Shown here: one piece after another, positions 1-7,453 of the stretch
Numbering within the stretch: position 1 is the first letter of the stretch
Layout of the letters: each line of letters starts with the position of its first letter
NCBI GenBank assembly: GCA_029060025.1
Contig: JAIDUV010000027.1
Location: forward strand, 36,085-100,084
Direction: 5' to 3'
DNA: 64,000 nucleotides
Origin: Clostridia bacterium
GTDB taxonomy: Bacteria > Bacillota > Clostridia > Christensenellales > UBA3700
Made by a program: the position numbers and the translations under genes
Notes under the pieces: generated by a model
The model's database searches: none
The model's input: the letters and a program-made list of their open reading frames with translations, nothing else
What the model was told of the DNA's origin: nothing

Positions 1-1
1 A

Positions 2-190
2 GAAGTTGAGATAGAAGTCGTTGTCGAAACTGTTGAGGAAGCAGTTGAGGCAAAAGAAACTCAAGAAGACTTGCTCAAACAAATCAGAGACTTGCTTGCG
101 ACAATGCAACCTAAGAAGAGTGAAAAGCCGTCCGCTGCAAAGACTGCGACAAAGACGACTGCAAAAAAGACTACGAAGTCTGCAAAATAA
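2..190 (+). CDS. C-terminal end of a protein cut by the window edge; possibly MscL mechanosensitive channel
   Basis: An open frame enters from the left edge and ends at a TAA at 188-190. The visible 62 residues are acidic at first, then contain the segment EDLLKQIRDLLATMQ, then a Lys/Ala/Thr-rich tail. A terminal helix of the form E-LL-x-IRDLL is typical of the cytoplasmic end of the MscL large-conductance mechanosensitive channel. That is the only basis for the suggestion, and the lysine-rich tail would be an unusual extension. A terminator follows 20 bp downstream, so this is the last gene of its transcript. It could also be another protein with a charged tail. Confidence 0.45.
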   Translation, partial: EVEIEVVVETVEEAVEAKETQEDLLKQIRDLLATMQPKKSEKPSAAKTATKTTAKKTTKSAK

Positions 191-209
191 TGACAATTAA
201 AATAATAGA

Positions 210-240
210 CCGCTTTTGTTGAATCAAAGGCGGTTTTTTT
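210..240 (+). terminator. Rho-independent terminator after the partial gene
   Basis: A 9-bp stem (CCGCTTTTG against CAAAGGCGG, one G-T pair) is followed by seven T residues. Confidence 0.85.
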
Positions 241-262
241 ATATGCAAAATTTAAGTTCGTA

Positions 263-291
263 TTGAAAAACGCCGTTTTGTGTGGTATAAT
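263..291 (+). promoter_or_regulatory. Promoter for comF, almost at the start codon
   Basis: TTGAAA at 263-268, a 17-bp spacer and TATAAT at 286-291 preceded by an extended -10 TG. Only 10 bp separate the -10 box from the ATG at 302, so the expected 5' leader is about 3-4 nt. Confidence 0.8.
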
Positions 292-301
292 AATTTAAAA
301 T

Positions 302-1063
302 ATGCAAAAGAAAAAATTAAAAGAATTTTTCCGTAAGATATTGTCGGAAATATTCGTAGATAAGTATAACTGTATCGTTTGCGACAGCGAGTTGCAAGAG
401 AAGTCTAGGTATGGGCTTTGCGAAGACTGTAAGAGCAAATTGCGTTTTGTCGGTGACAAGATATGCAAAAAGTGCGGTAGACTTCAACTCAACGAGGCTG
501 ATTATTGTCTCACCTGCAAAGAGCATAAGCGCGAATTTGATTTTGCTCGCTCCTGCGTGGTATACGACGACGTCGCAAAAGAAATCGTAAGAGGTATAAA
601 ATTTGGCGGTAAGAAATACTTCGCCAAGTATATTGGGAATTTTCTTGCTCAGAAGTATCAAGAGACTTTTGACGGAGTGGATATTGACGTAATCGTACCA
701 GTGCCGCTGACGAAGAAAAAGCAAATCATAAGGGGTTATAATCAATCTTGGGAAATAGCCAAGAGATTTGCAGAAACAGTGGATTTGACGGCTGACGACA
801 AAATTGTGGCAAAGGTCAAAGATAATCAAGAGCAGGCAAGATTGAGCGGCAAAGAACGCGAAGAAAATATTTTGGACGCCTTTGAAGTCAAACTTTTGGA
901 GAGAGTCGAGGGTAAAAGAGTGCTTATCATAGACGACGTTATGACTACGGGCAGTACGGCAAGCGAAATTGCAAGGGCGTTGAAGAAGGCAAAGGCTGAG
1001 GCAGTATATTTGTTGACTTTTGCAAGTACTAAATATAAAGTCGAAGAAAATCAAGAAGAGTGA
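302..1063 (+). CDS. comF: ComF family phosphoribosyltransferase-like protein
   Basis: A 253-residue ComF homologue, a family of cytosolic proteins needed for DNA uptake in naturally competent bacteria and present more widely with an unclear role. The N-terminus holds four CxxC pairs (Cys24/27, 40/43, 55/58, 69/72), the expected zinc-finger region. The C-terminal part carries the PRPP-loop motif VLIIDDVMTTGST at about 207-219, typical of type I phosphoribosyltransferase folds. Length is normal for the family. The ATG at 302 is the only sensible start, yet no Shine-Dalgarno sequence precedes it and a strong promoter ends 10 bp upstream, so translation is probably leaderless. It appears monocistronic. 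Confidence 0.92.
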   Translation: MQKKKLKEFFRKILSEIFVDKYNCIVCDSELQEKSRYGLCEDCKSKLRFVGDKICKKCGRLQLNEADYCLTCKEHKREFDFARSCVVYDDVAKEIVRGIKFGGKKYFAKYIGNFLAQKYQETFDGVDIDVIVPVPLTKKKQIIRGYNQSWEIAKRFAETVDLTADDKIVAKVKDNQEQARLSGKEREENILDAFEVKLLERVEGKRVLIIDDVMTTGSTASEIARALKKAKAEAVYLLTFASTKYKVEENQEE

Positions 1064-1085
1064 CCGACTGTGTATAGACGCTCGA

Positions 1086-1222
1086 CTTGCTCGCTATGCC
1101 GTCGCTACGCTCCTTACAGCCTTATTTTTGCCCTATCGTCGGAACTTGGAAGTCGACGTGTACGCAAAGTACATTTGACGACTTAGTATCGCCCTAGCGC
1201 GGACAAAAATAAGACTAATCTT
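1086..1222. repeat. Two repeat modules, including a MITE-like hairpin element (copy 1)
   Basis: Positions 1086-1117 match 59870-59901 at 31 of 32 bases. Positions 1115-1222 match 46101-46212 over about 100 bp with scattered differences. The second module is a nested inverted repeat: CTTATTTTTG near its left end pairs with CAAAAATAAG near its right end, and a central stem is formed by AAGTCG..GTGTAC against GTACA..CGACTT. No coding capacity is visible, as expected for a small non-autonomous or REP-like element. Confidence 0.7.
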
Positions 1223-1251
1223 AACAGTCGTTATTGGCTGATTAGAAAAAA

Positions 1252-1257
1252 TATAAT
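1252..1257 (+). promoter_or_regulatory. -10 box for the GH13 gene
   Basis: A TATAAT hexamer lies 22 bp before the ATG at 1280. No convincing -35 box is seen. The hexamer overlaps an earlier in-frame ATG at 1256, which argues against that codon as the start. Confidence 0.4.
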
Positions 1258-1279
1258 GCTATACGGCATTGGGGGAAAT

Positions 1280-2944
1280 ATGAAGACAAGATGGTATAAA
1301 GACGCAGTAATTTATCAAATTTATCCGCGTAGTTTTTGTGATGGAAACGGTGACGGCATAGGCGATATAAGGGGTATTATATCAAAACTCGATTATATCA
1401 AAAGCCTTGGCGTGGATGCGGTATGGCTTTCGCCTGTCTACAAGTCTCCCAACGACGACAACGGCTATGACATAAGCGATTATAGGGATATAATGGACGA
1501 GTTCGGCACTCTTGACGATTGGAAAGAGATGATTGACGGTATGCATAGCCGAGACATACGGCTTATTATGGACTTGGTCGTCAATCATACGTCAGACGAA
1601 CACGCTTGGTTTGTCGAAAGCAGAAACAAAGACAGCGAGTATAGAGATTATTATATCTGGCGAAAAGGCAGAGGCAAGAACGGTAAGAAACCGCCCAACA
1701 ATTGGACGTCCAACTTCGTCGGTCCTGCGTGGGAATACGACGAGCAAAGCGGAGAATGGTATCTGCATTTGTTCTCCAAAAAACAACCCGATCTCAATTG
1801 GGAAAATCCAAAGGTACGTCAAGAAGTGGCGGATATATGCAATTATTGGTTTGACTTGGGCGTGGATGGATTTAGGTGCGACGTAATTACTTATATATCC
1901 AAAAAAGACGGCTTGCCCGACGGTAAGTTGAAATTCCCTCTTGTCGGAGACGAAAATTATATCGTCGGTCCAAATTATCACAAGTATATTCACGAACTCA
2001 ACGAGAGGAGTTTTTCCAGATACGACAGTATGACGGTAGGAGAATCTATAGGCATCACTCCCGACAACGCTTTTGACGCAATTGACGAGAGCGTGGGCGA
2101 ACTTGATACGGTCTTCAGTTTTGATCATATGGGCGTGGACTTCAAATTTAAAGTATTGCCGTCGAAGTTTAATTTTGTCAAATACAAAAAGATTTTGAAT
2201 AGGTGGCAACAACTTCCCAAGACTTGTCAGCCTACGATATTCCTTGAAAATCACGATTATCCACGCTGCTTGCCAAGATTTACGGGGGATTACGGCGACA
2301 GACGTGAACTTGCAGGTATGGCTCTTGCCACTTCGATGCTCTTTATGAGAGCAACGCCGTATATCTATCAAGGTCAGGAGATAGGTATGACGAATTGCGC
2401 TTTCAAGCAAGAAGACTATAAGGACATTATGTCCGTCAATGCTTTGAGTATGATAAAAAAAGTATGTCCGCTTCTTTTGCCGTATGCGCGCAAAGTATTA
2501 CTAAAAAGGGCAAGAGATCACGCGCGTACTCCAATGCAATGGACGGCAGGGGATAACGCGGGTTTTTCGACAGCAGAGCCCTGGATGGTCGTCAATCCCA
2601 ATTACAAGGAGATAAACGTTGAGGACAGCGAGAAAAGAAGCGATAGTCTGCTCAATTTTTACCGCAAGGCGTTGGCATTCCGCAAGGGCAAAGAAGTGAT
2701 TATCAACGGTGACTTTAGACTTGTTTGTCCAAAGAGTAAGGATATCTTTGCATATATAAGAGAATGCGAAGGCAAAAGGCTATTCGTGATAGTCAATTTC
2801 AAAAATAAGCAGGTGAATTTCAAACTTCCAAAAGAATTGACTTTTGACAACTGCGCTTTGGCTCTTTTTAATTATGCGGACTCTCCCAAAGTCTTGAATA
2901 GTATGAAGTTGAGGGAATACGAAGCGATAGTATATGAACTTTAA
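1280..2944 (+). CDS. GH13 alpha-glucosidase (oligo-1,6-glucosidase type)
   Basis: A cytosolic 554-residue family 13 glycoside hydrolase resembling oligo-1,6-glucosidases and alpha-glucosidases, which remove glucose from isomalto- or malto-oligosaccharides. The opening WYKDAVIYQIYPRSF and the block LVVNHTSDEHAWF are family hallmarks. The catalytic set is intact: nucleophile Asp201 in DGFRCDV, acid/base Glu255 in VGESIG, and transition-state Asp326 in ENHDYPR. There is no signal peptide. The ATG at 1280 is chosen because GGGGGA lies 5 bp upstream, while the earlier ATG at 1256 falls inside the -10 box. A GPH sugar symporter gene converges on it, so the pair may import and hydrolyse the same oligosaccharide. 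Exact linkage specificity cannot be read from sequence. Confidence 0.93.
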   Translation: MKTRWYKDAVIYQIYPRSFCDGNGDGIGDIRGIISKLDYIKSLGVDAVWLSPVYKSPNDDNGYDISDYRDIMDEFGTLDDWKEMIDGMHSRDIRLIMDLVVNHTSDEHAWFVESRNKDSEYRDYYIWRKGRGKNGKKPPNNWTSNFVGPAWEYDEQSGEWYLHLFSKKQPDLNWENPKVRQEVADICNYWFDLGVDGFRCDVITYISKKDGLPDGKLKFPLVGDENYIVGPNYHKYIHELNERSFSRYDSMTVGESIGITPDNAFDAIDESVGELDTVFSFDHMGVDFKFKVLPSKFNFVKYKKILNRWQQLPKTCQPTIFLENHDYPRCLPRFTGDYGDRRELAGMALATSMLFMRATPYIYQGQEIGMTNCAFKQEDYKDIMSVNALSMIKKVCPLLLPYARKVLLKRARDHARTPMQWTAGDNAGFSTAEPWMVVNPNYKEINVEDSEKRSDSLLNFYRKALAFRKGKEVIINGDFRLVCPKSKDIFAYIRECEGKRLFVIVNFKNKQVNFKLPKELTFDNCALALFNYADSPKVLNSMKLREYEAIVYEL

Positions 2945-3025
2945 ATTTACCGCTAACGTCAAATAATGTAGCAATTGAGAACGTGTTAGATGAGTTTTGC
3001 GAAATCTAAAGGCTTGCTATAAATG

Positions 3026-3052
3026 AGATTTATCGACTGCGCTCAAAATGAC
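3026..3052. repeat. Degenerate copy of a dispersed intergenic repeat
   Basis: The core TCGACTGCGCTCAAAATGAC matches similar cores at 38847-38880, 43070-43112, 46345-46382 and 59902-59969. This copy is short and decayed. Confidence 0.45.
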
Positions 3053-3091
3053 TTAAAACACAGTCTATTAACATAATAAACACGACGTAAA

Positions 3092-3127
3092 ATGCGCCTC
3101 CTCGTTTAGTTCATCGAAGAGGCGCAT
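3092..3127 (-). terminator. Terminator of the GPH symporter gene
   Basis: ATGCGCCTC and GAGGCGCAT form a long stem. On the minus strand a short TTTTA run follows. The GH13 gene on the plus strand may also end here. Confidence 0.6.
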
Positions 3128-3150
3128 AGTTGTTATGGATAATATTATAT

Positions 3151-4800
3151 TTATTCTTTCTTGGACGGATTTTCTTGTTCTTCCGCGACTTCTTTAGTTA
3201 TTGCTTGAGTAGTAACATCTCCGCCTTTTTCTAAAGAATTATCGCTGATTTCGGGAGTGGCTACTTGAATGTCAGGCGTTGCGTCGGGTGATTGCGGAGT
3301 ATTCTCCGTATCAGATTCAGCCAAATGTTGAAGACGCTGAGCGCGCAATACCTCAAGTTGTTTGTTGATGGCGTCTCGCTTTTTGGTAGTAAGTCTATAG
3401 CCAATCATAGGCAGTAGAGACAGCACAAAGCACAGACCTACGAATATAGTGTAGAAGAATACAAGTCTTATCTTTGTCGATTGACTTTGAATATCCGTAC
3501 CTTGTTGATAATTGCATACTTTGAGAAGAATCGTGGGAGTAAGAATACCAGTGATAACAGTCATAATAGTGGTGACTATCGTCGACGAAAAACTCACTGT
3601 GCCTTCAAGGCGTTTGCCGCCGCTTTGCAATTCTATCTCATTGAGCACGTCTGCGTTGAATATGTTTGGCAAAAGATTTGAAGAACCAAATTGAAGACCT
3701 ATTAGGAAAAGACTTGCAATAAAGGCTATTTGCCAACCTATGCCGCCTTGCTTAAAATAAAGAAATGCAATAAAGAATGCCAATGTGTTGGCGAGCAGAG
3801 AATATATGCCGAATATTGTGTATACTTTTATTGGATCGATTTTCTTTATCATCTTGCGGACGATAAGCATACTGACGACCGTTCCGATACCGGTGGGTAG
3901 TCCTATAAGAATAAACTTTGACGTGTCGCCCAATAATGCGCCGGCAACGAAAATACCAAAGCCCATTCCGAGTAATCGCACCTCTCTTATTGCGTTGGTA
4001 AGCGTCAAAAACCAAAAATTCTTGTTCTTTACCACGTGTGACATACCTTCAAAAGGCGAATTCTTTTTTTCGTTGTATGGTACGCGCTCTTTGACTTTGA
4101 GCATAGCGTTGACCATAAATGCTACGTACAGTATTGCGCACAAACCCAACGCGATAATATACATTGTGTTTTTTGAATAATGTCCGCTTGTTATGTTGCC
4201 GTCTTCGTCGTATTTGTATTGGAAAAATCCAAATATCAATATAATCACGAGCGGAGCAGACTGCATAATGGAATTGAAAAATCCATTTGTGGAGAGAAGC
4301 GAATTGCGTTCTTTCTCGTTGGGGGTCATCACTATTGCTGTTGAGTTTGCCGTAGCCGTAAGAGTGACGAGTCCGTTGTATATCACGTTGACTGCCACCA
4401 GATAAAACATTGCCTGCCAAGTATTGGCGTTGGAAAACGGCGTATAGAACATCAAAAAACCAAACAAGCCCATAGGTATTGCCGATATCAAAGCAATAGG
4501 ACGGAATTTACCTCTCTTGCCGTGAAAATTATCAATAAATACCATTATGCCAAATCCTACGACAAAGCCAAGTAAAGCCACAATTACGTTGAGAATTTGT
4601 TGATTGGTCTCGTTGAGTTTGATAATGTTGTTGACGTAATCACTTTTGTAATTGGTAATCATACCGATGAACATACTGTAAAAGCCTGTTCCCAGCACAT
4701 ATGAAAATAATTCGTGTTTGGAGATATGGTTTTTTGTCGAATCGAGATTGTCGACGGTAATTACGTTGTCTTCAACCTGTCTTGACTTGCGTTTTGACAT
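3151..4800 (-). CDS. GPH-family sugar:cation symporter (MelB-like MFS transporter)
   Basis: A 549-residue integral membrane protein of the glycoside-pentoside-hexuronide:cation symporter family within the major facilitator superfamily. About twelve hydrophobic segments lie between residues 30 and 490. The loop FIDNFHGKRGKFRP corresponds to the conserved D-x6-GxxRP-type loop after the second helix. Hydrophilic tails flank the core; the roughly 60-residue C-terminal tail is rich in Glu, Pro and Thr and is probably cytoplasmic. The start has GGAGG 4 bp upstream and a near-perfect promoter about 60 bp further up. Convergence with the GH13 glucosidase suggests an alpha-glucoside or oligosaccharide substrate, but the substrate is inferred from context only. 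Confidence 0.88.
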   Translation of the reverse strand: MSKRKSRQVEDNVITVDNLDSTKNHISKHELFSYVLGTGFYSMFIGMITNYKSDYVNNIIKLNETNQQILNVIVALLGFVVGFGIMVFIDNFHGKRGKFRPIALISAIPMGLFGFLMFYTPFSNANTWQAMFYLVAVNVIYNGLVTLTATANSTAIVMTPNEKERNSLLSTNGFFNSIMQSAPLVIILIFGFFQYKYDEDGNITSGHYSKNTMYIIALGLCAILYVAFMVNAMLKVKERVPYNEKKNSPFEGMSHVVKNKNFWFLTLTNAIREVRLLGMGFGIFVAGALLGDTSKFILIGLPTGIGTVVSMLIVRKMIKKIDPIKVYTIFGIYSLLANTLAFFIAFLYFKQGGIGWQIAFIASLFLIGLQFGSSNLLPNIFNADVLNEIELQSGGKRLEGTVSFSSTIVTTIMTVITGILTPTILLKVCNYQQGTDIQSQSTKIRLVFFYTIFVGLCFVLSLLPMIGYRLTTKKRDAINKQLEVLRAQRLQHLAESDTENTPQSPDATPDIQVATPEISDNSLEKGGDVTTQAITKEVAEEQENPSKKE

Positions 4801-4861
4801 TTAACCTCCAAAAAACTACATAAATTTTCATATTTAATACATAGATATTAAATACTTAATA

Positions 4862-4890
4862 ATTATATCATACATATAATCATATTGCAA
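4862..4890 (-). promoter_or_regulatory. Promoter of the GPH symporter gene
   Basis: On the minus strand: TTGCAA (4890-4885), 17-bp spacer, TATAAT (4867-4862). The remaining 190 bp up to the tRNA terminator hold nothing I can recognise. Confidence 0.75.
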
Positions 4891-5083
4891 GGGATATAAT
4901 TAGAAAGTTTTGTTCGACAATATTAAACTCTAGGCGGTTATATATTTATTCATTGCGCTTGAGACGTATATGGTTATATAAAAGATAGGCAATTTACCAA
5001 ATGAATTTGAGTAAATTGTAATGTATTAAAGATATTCAACGTAATAGTTTAGATATGAAATCAAATAATAGCGGAATAGATTA

Positions 5084-5115
5084 TAAAAAAAGACAAATCT
5101 AAATTAGATTTGTCT
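5084..5115 (-). terminator. Terminator of the tRNA-Asn transcript
   Basis: A 10-bp perfect stem (AGACAAATCT against AGATTTGTCT, 5-nt loop) followed on the minus strand by a run of T. Confidence 0.85.
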
Positions 5116-5119
5116 TTTT

Positions 5120-5195
5120 TGGCGCCCTCAATAGGACTCGAACCTATGACACTGCGGTTAACAGCCGCATGCTCTACCGACTGAGCTATAAGGGC
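5120..5195 (-). tRNA. tRNA-Asn (GTT)
   Basis: Read on the minus strand, the acceptor arm GCCCTTA pairs with TGAGGGC, followed by discriminator G and an encoded CCA. The D-arm contains AGCTCAGTCGGTAGAGC. The anticodon loop CTGTTAA gives anticodon GTT (Asn). The T-arm is ATAGG TTCGAGT CCTAT. It stands alone between its own promoter and terminator. Confidence 0.97.
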
Positions 5196-5216
5196 AATTT
5201 GCTGTTGAGCATATTT

Positions 5217-5245
5217 ATATTAAAGTAAATTGACGTAATTGTCAA
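5217..5245 (-). promoter_or_regulatory. Promoter of tRNA-Asn
   Basis: On the minus strand: TTGACA (5245-5240), 17-bp spacer, TAATAT (5222-5217), about 22 bp before the mature tRNA 5' end. Confidence 0.8.
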
Positions 5246-5374
5246 GAGTTTTTTCTCAATTTTTTAAAAAATTGTTTTTACGCTTTAGTTGCGTCAATTT
5301 AATATATGAAAAATCTGATAAATGAGTGCTAACATATAGTAAAAATATATTTGATATAGCAACAGAAATTAGTA

Positions 5375-5404
5375 TTGACAATTATTTTAAAAATTAGTTA
5401 TACT
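5375..5404 (+). promoter_or_regulatory. Promoter of the three-gene operon 5428-7400
   Basis: TTGACA at 5375-5380, 18-bp spacer, TATACT at 5399-5404. The transcript would start about 15 bp before the AAGGAG ribosome site. Confidence 0.75.
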
Positions 5405-5427
5405 ATAAAAAGTCAAGGAGATATATT

Positions 5428-5748
5428 ATGGAACACAATGAGGTTTGGCAATCAATATACAATTCTTTTGCTAAAAGTCCAAGAGACGTGATTACAATTC
5501 CAAAGTCAAAAAAGGGTAAATGGTTTTTTGTTTATACGCAAAAAGACGGCGTATTTATAGAGAAGGGAAGAGAGCATACCGACGCCTGTAAAATCAAAGG
5601 AAGAAGACGATTGGAAGAAAAGAAGTGCAAAGAGATGCTTGACATATATTACAGAAGATGCGACGGACAGAGCGTGGCAAAAGAGGCTGCGTCGACTACG
5701 TATAATCAAGTATATTGGTATGGGATATTTGCCGCATTGGGTATATAG
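5428..5748 (+). CDS. Hypothetical 106-residue basic protein
   Basis: I do not recognise this protein. It is 106 residues, soluble, with no signal peptide or membrane segment, and rich in Lys and Arg (for example CKIKGRRRLEEKKCKEM near the middle). The C-terminus turns aromatic and hydrophobic (VYWYGIFAALGI). It is clearly a gene: AAGGAG sits 7 bp before the ATG, a good promoter lies just upstream, and the next gene follows after 9 bp with its own AGGAGGG. It is first in an operon with a calcineurin-like phosphoesterase and a RimK-like ligase. The basic stretch might bind nucleic acid or a phosphorylated partner, which is speculation. Confidence 0.75.
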   Translation: MEHNEVWQSIYNSFAKSPRDVITIPKSKKGKWFFVYTQKDGVFIEKGREHTDACKIKGRRRLEEKKCKEMLDIYYRRCDGQSVAKEAASTTYNQVYWYGIFAALGI

Positions 5749-5757
5749 GAGGGTATT

Positions 5758-6507
5758 ATGAGATACTATGCAGTGGCGGATATACACGGATATTATACGC
5801 AATTGATAGAGGCGTTGAAAGACAAGGGTTTTTTTGAGGACAAGGGACCTCGCAAATTGGTAGTTTGCGGAGATTTATTTGACAGAGGCAGAGAAGCCAA
5901 AGAATTGCAGACCTTTATTCTTGACCTTATGGAAAAAGACGAAGTAATTTTGATAAGAGGCAATCACGAGGATTTGTTTATGCAATTGCTTGATCTTGAC
6001 AAAGGTTATCCTGTGCATCCTCACGTACGCAACGGTACGTATAACACAGGTTTACAACTGATAGAAAGCGACGACACAAAGTCAATTCTAAATCCCAATA
6101 GTTACGTCCAAGGCGCGCGCAAGACGCCTTACGTTGCAAAGATAATTCCGTCTATGCTCGATTATTTTGAGACGGAGCATTATATATTCGTTCACGGTTG
6201 GATACCTTGCGGAAACATAGGTCAAGTAAGATATTTTGAGGATTGGCGCAATGCAGACAAGGATATATGGGAAGGGGCAAGATGGCTCAACGGTATGCAA
6301 ATGTGGCGCGAGTGTATTAGAGAAGAAGGCAAGACTATCGTATGCGGACACTTTCACACCTCGTTCGGTCACAGCAGAATACGAGGCAAGTGCGCAGAGT
6401 ACGGAGAAGGCGCAGATTTCTCTCCCTTTATTGACGAGGGAATAATCGCGCTTGACGCCTGTACTGCGCATAGCGGTTTTGTCAATTGCGTAGTCATAGA
6501 CGATTGA
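5758..6507 (+). CDS. Calcineurin-like metallophosphoesterase (PPP-type)
   Basis: A 249-residue cytosolic phosphoesterase. All the PPP-family metal and phosphate ligands are visible in order: DIH (residues 8-10), GDLFDRGRE (about 39-47), GNHED (about 70-74), and later histidines in HGW and CGHFHTS. Such proteins act as Ser/Thr protein phosphatases or as small-molecule phosphatases, including symmetric diadenosine-tetraphosphate hydrolases. The length fits those groups, but sequence alone does not separate them. AGGAGGG precedes the ATG. The stop codon overlaps the start of the downstream ligase gene (TGATG), so the two are translationally coupled and may act on the same molecule or protein. 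Confidence 0.88.
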   Translation: MRYYAVADIHGYYTQLIEALKDKGFFEDKGPRKLVVCGDLFDRGREAKELQTFILDLMEKDEVILIRGNHEDLFMQLLDLDKGYPVHPHVRNGTYNTGLQLIESDDTKSILNPNSYVQGARKTPYVAKIIPSMLDYFETEHYIFVHGWIPCGNIGQVRYFEDWRNADKDIWEGARWLNGMQMWRECIREEGKTIVCGHFHTSFGHSRIRGKCAEYGEGADFSPFIDEGIIALDACTAHSGFVNCVVIDD

Positions 6508-7400
6508 TGCAGTATATGAAAAAAGGTTTGATATTAGTAAACGCTTATACGAGGCAGGAGCGCAGTTTAAATCAGTCCAAGAGGCTTAAAGAAGAGTTGG
6601 AAAAAAACGGCGTAGATATTGATATTAAAAGAAATGATTTCTTTATTGCTCAAATTGACAATGACGGAGAGATAATAAGCAAAGCCAAAGATTACGACTT
6701 TTGCGTATACTTAGATAAGGACAAGTATATTTCGCTTATGCTAGAAAAGTCGGGTATGCGGCTTTTTAATTCGCACAACGCTATTCAGGCTTGCGACGAT
6801 AAGATGCAGACGGCAATTTTGTTGGCGCAACACGATATTCCTATGCCGCGCACTTTGCCAGGGCTGCTGTGCTATGAAAATCAAAAGTTGATAGTCGACG
6901 CAATTCAAAGGGTTGCCGAGGCTTTGGGATTTCCTGTGATAGTCAAGTCAAGTTACGGTTCTCTTGGCAAAGAGGTGTATAAGGCAAACGATATGGCTGA
7001 ATTGTGTCAGATTGCGGAAAAACTAAAGTTTTCGCCTCACTTGTTTCAAGAATTTATACAAGAAAGTTATGGTAAAGATATTCGAGTAATTGTCATTGGC
7101 GGAAAGGTGGCAGCGGCAATGTTGCGTCAGTCAAAAGGAGACTTTAGATCAAATATTGAATTGGGCGGCGAAGGTAAAAATATCATTCTCCCGAAAGAGG
7201 CACAAGCGTTATGCGAGAAGTCCGCACATTTACTTGGTCTTGATTACTGCGGCATAGACGTACTGTTGGGAGAGAATAAATATTATATTTGTGAAGTAAA
7301 TTCCAATGCGTTTTTTGGCGGTATAGAGGAGGTCACCGGTATAAATGTCGCAGAAAAATATGCCGGTTATATCTGCCAAAAGGTTTACGGCAAAGATTGA
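6507..7400 (+). CDS. ATP-grasp ligase, RimK/LysX-like
   Basis: A 297-residue ATP-grasp enzyme resembling RimK and LysX. These cytosolic ligases activate a carboxylate as acyl-phosphate and join it to an amine, for example adding glutamate to a protein tail. Supporting motifs are FPVIVKSSYGSLGKEV (nucleotide-binding lysine and glycine-rich loop), LFQEFI, GKDIRVIVIGGKV, and the metal-binding end YCGIDVLL..CEVNSNAFFGG. The start at 6507 is chosen because its ATG overlaps the upstream TGA; a second ATG at 6516 (MKKGLILVN) is a close alternative, and neither has a strong Shine-Dalgarno sequence. The coupled phosphoesterase and the small basic protein in the same operon are plausible partners or substrates. 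Confidence 0.85.
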   Translation: MQYMKKGLILVNAYTRQERSLNQSKRLKEELEKNGVDIDIKRNDFFIAQIDNDGEIISKAKDYDFCVYLDKDKYISLMLEKSGMRLFNSHNAIQACDDKMQTAILLAQHDIPMPRTLPGLLCYENQKLIVDAIQRVAEALGFPVIVKSSYGSLGKEVYKANDMAELCQIAEKLKFSPHLFQEFIQESYGKDIRVIVIGGKVAAAMLRQSKGDFRSNIELGGEGKNIILPKEAQALCEKSAHLLGLDYCGIDVLLGENKYYICEVNSNAFFGGIEEVTGINVAEKYAGYICQKVYGKD

Positions 7401-7420
7401 ATAATCAAACTTAAAGTATT

Positions 7421-7450
7421 TGACCCGCTTTTATCAGCGGGTCATTTTGC
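7421..7450 (+). terminator. Terminator of the 5428-7400 operon
   Basis: A perfect 9-bp stem (TGACCCGCT against AGCGGGTCA) followed by TTTTGCGTTTT. It lies between convergent genes and may also serve the GH3 gene. Confidence 0.75.
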
Positions 7451-7453
7451 GTT

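Noticed and set aside
1592-2410. A 272-codon minus-strand frame opposite the GH13 gene
   Set aside because: Antisense shadow of a strongly conserved enzyme, without domain motifs or a ribosome site.
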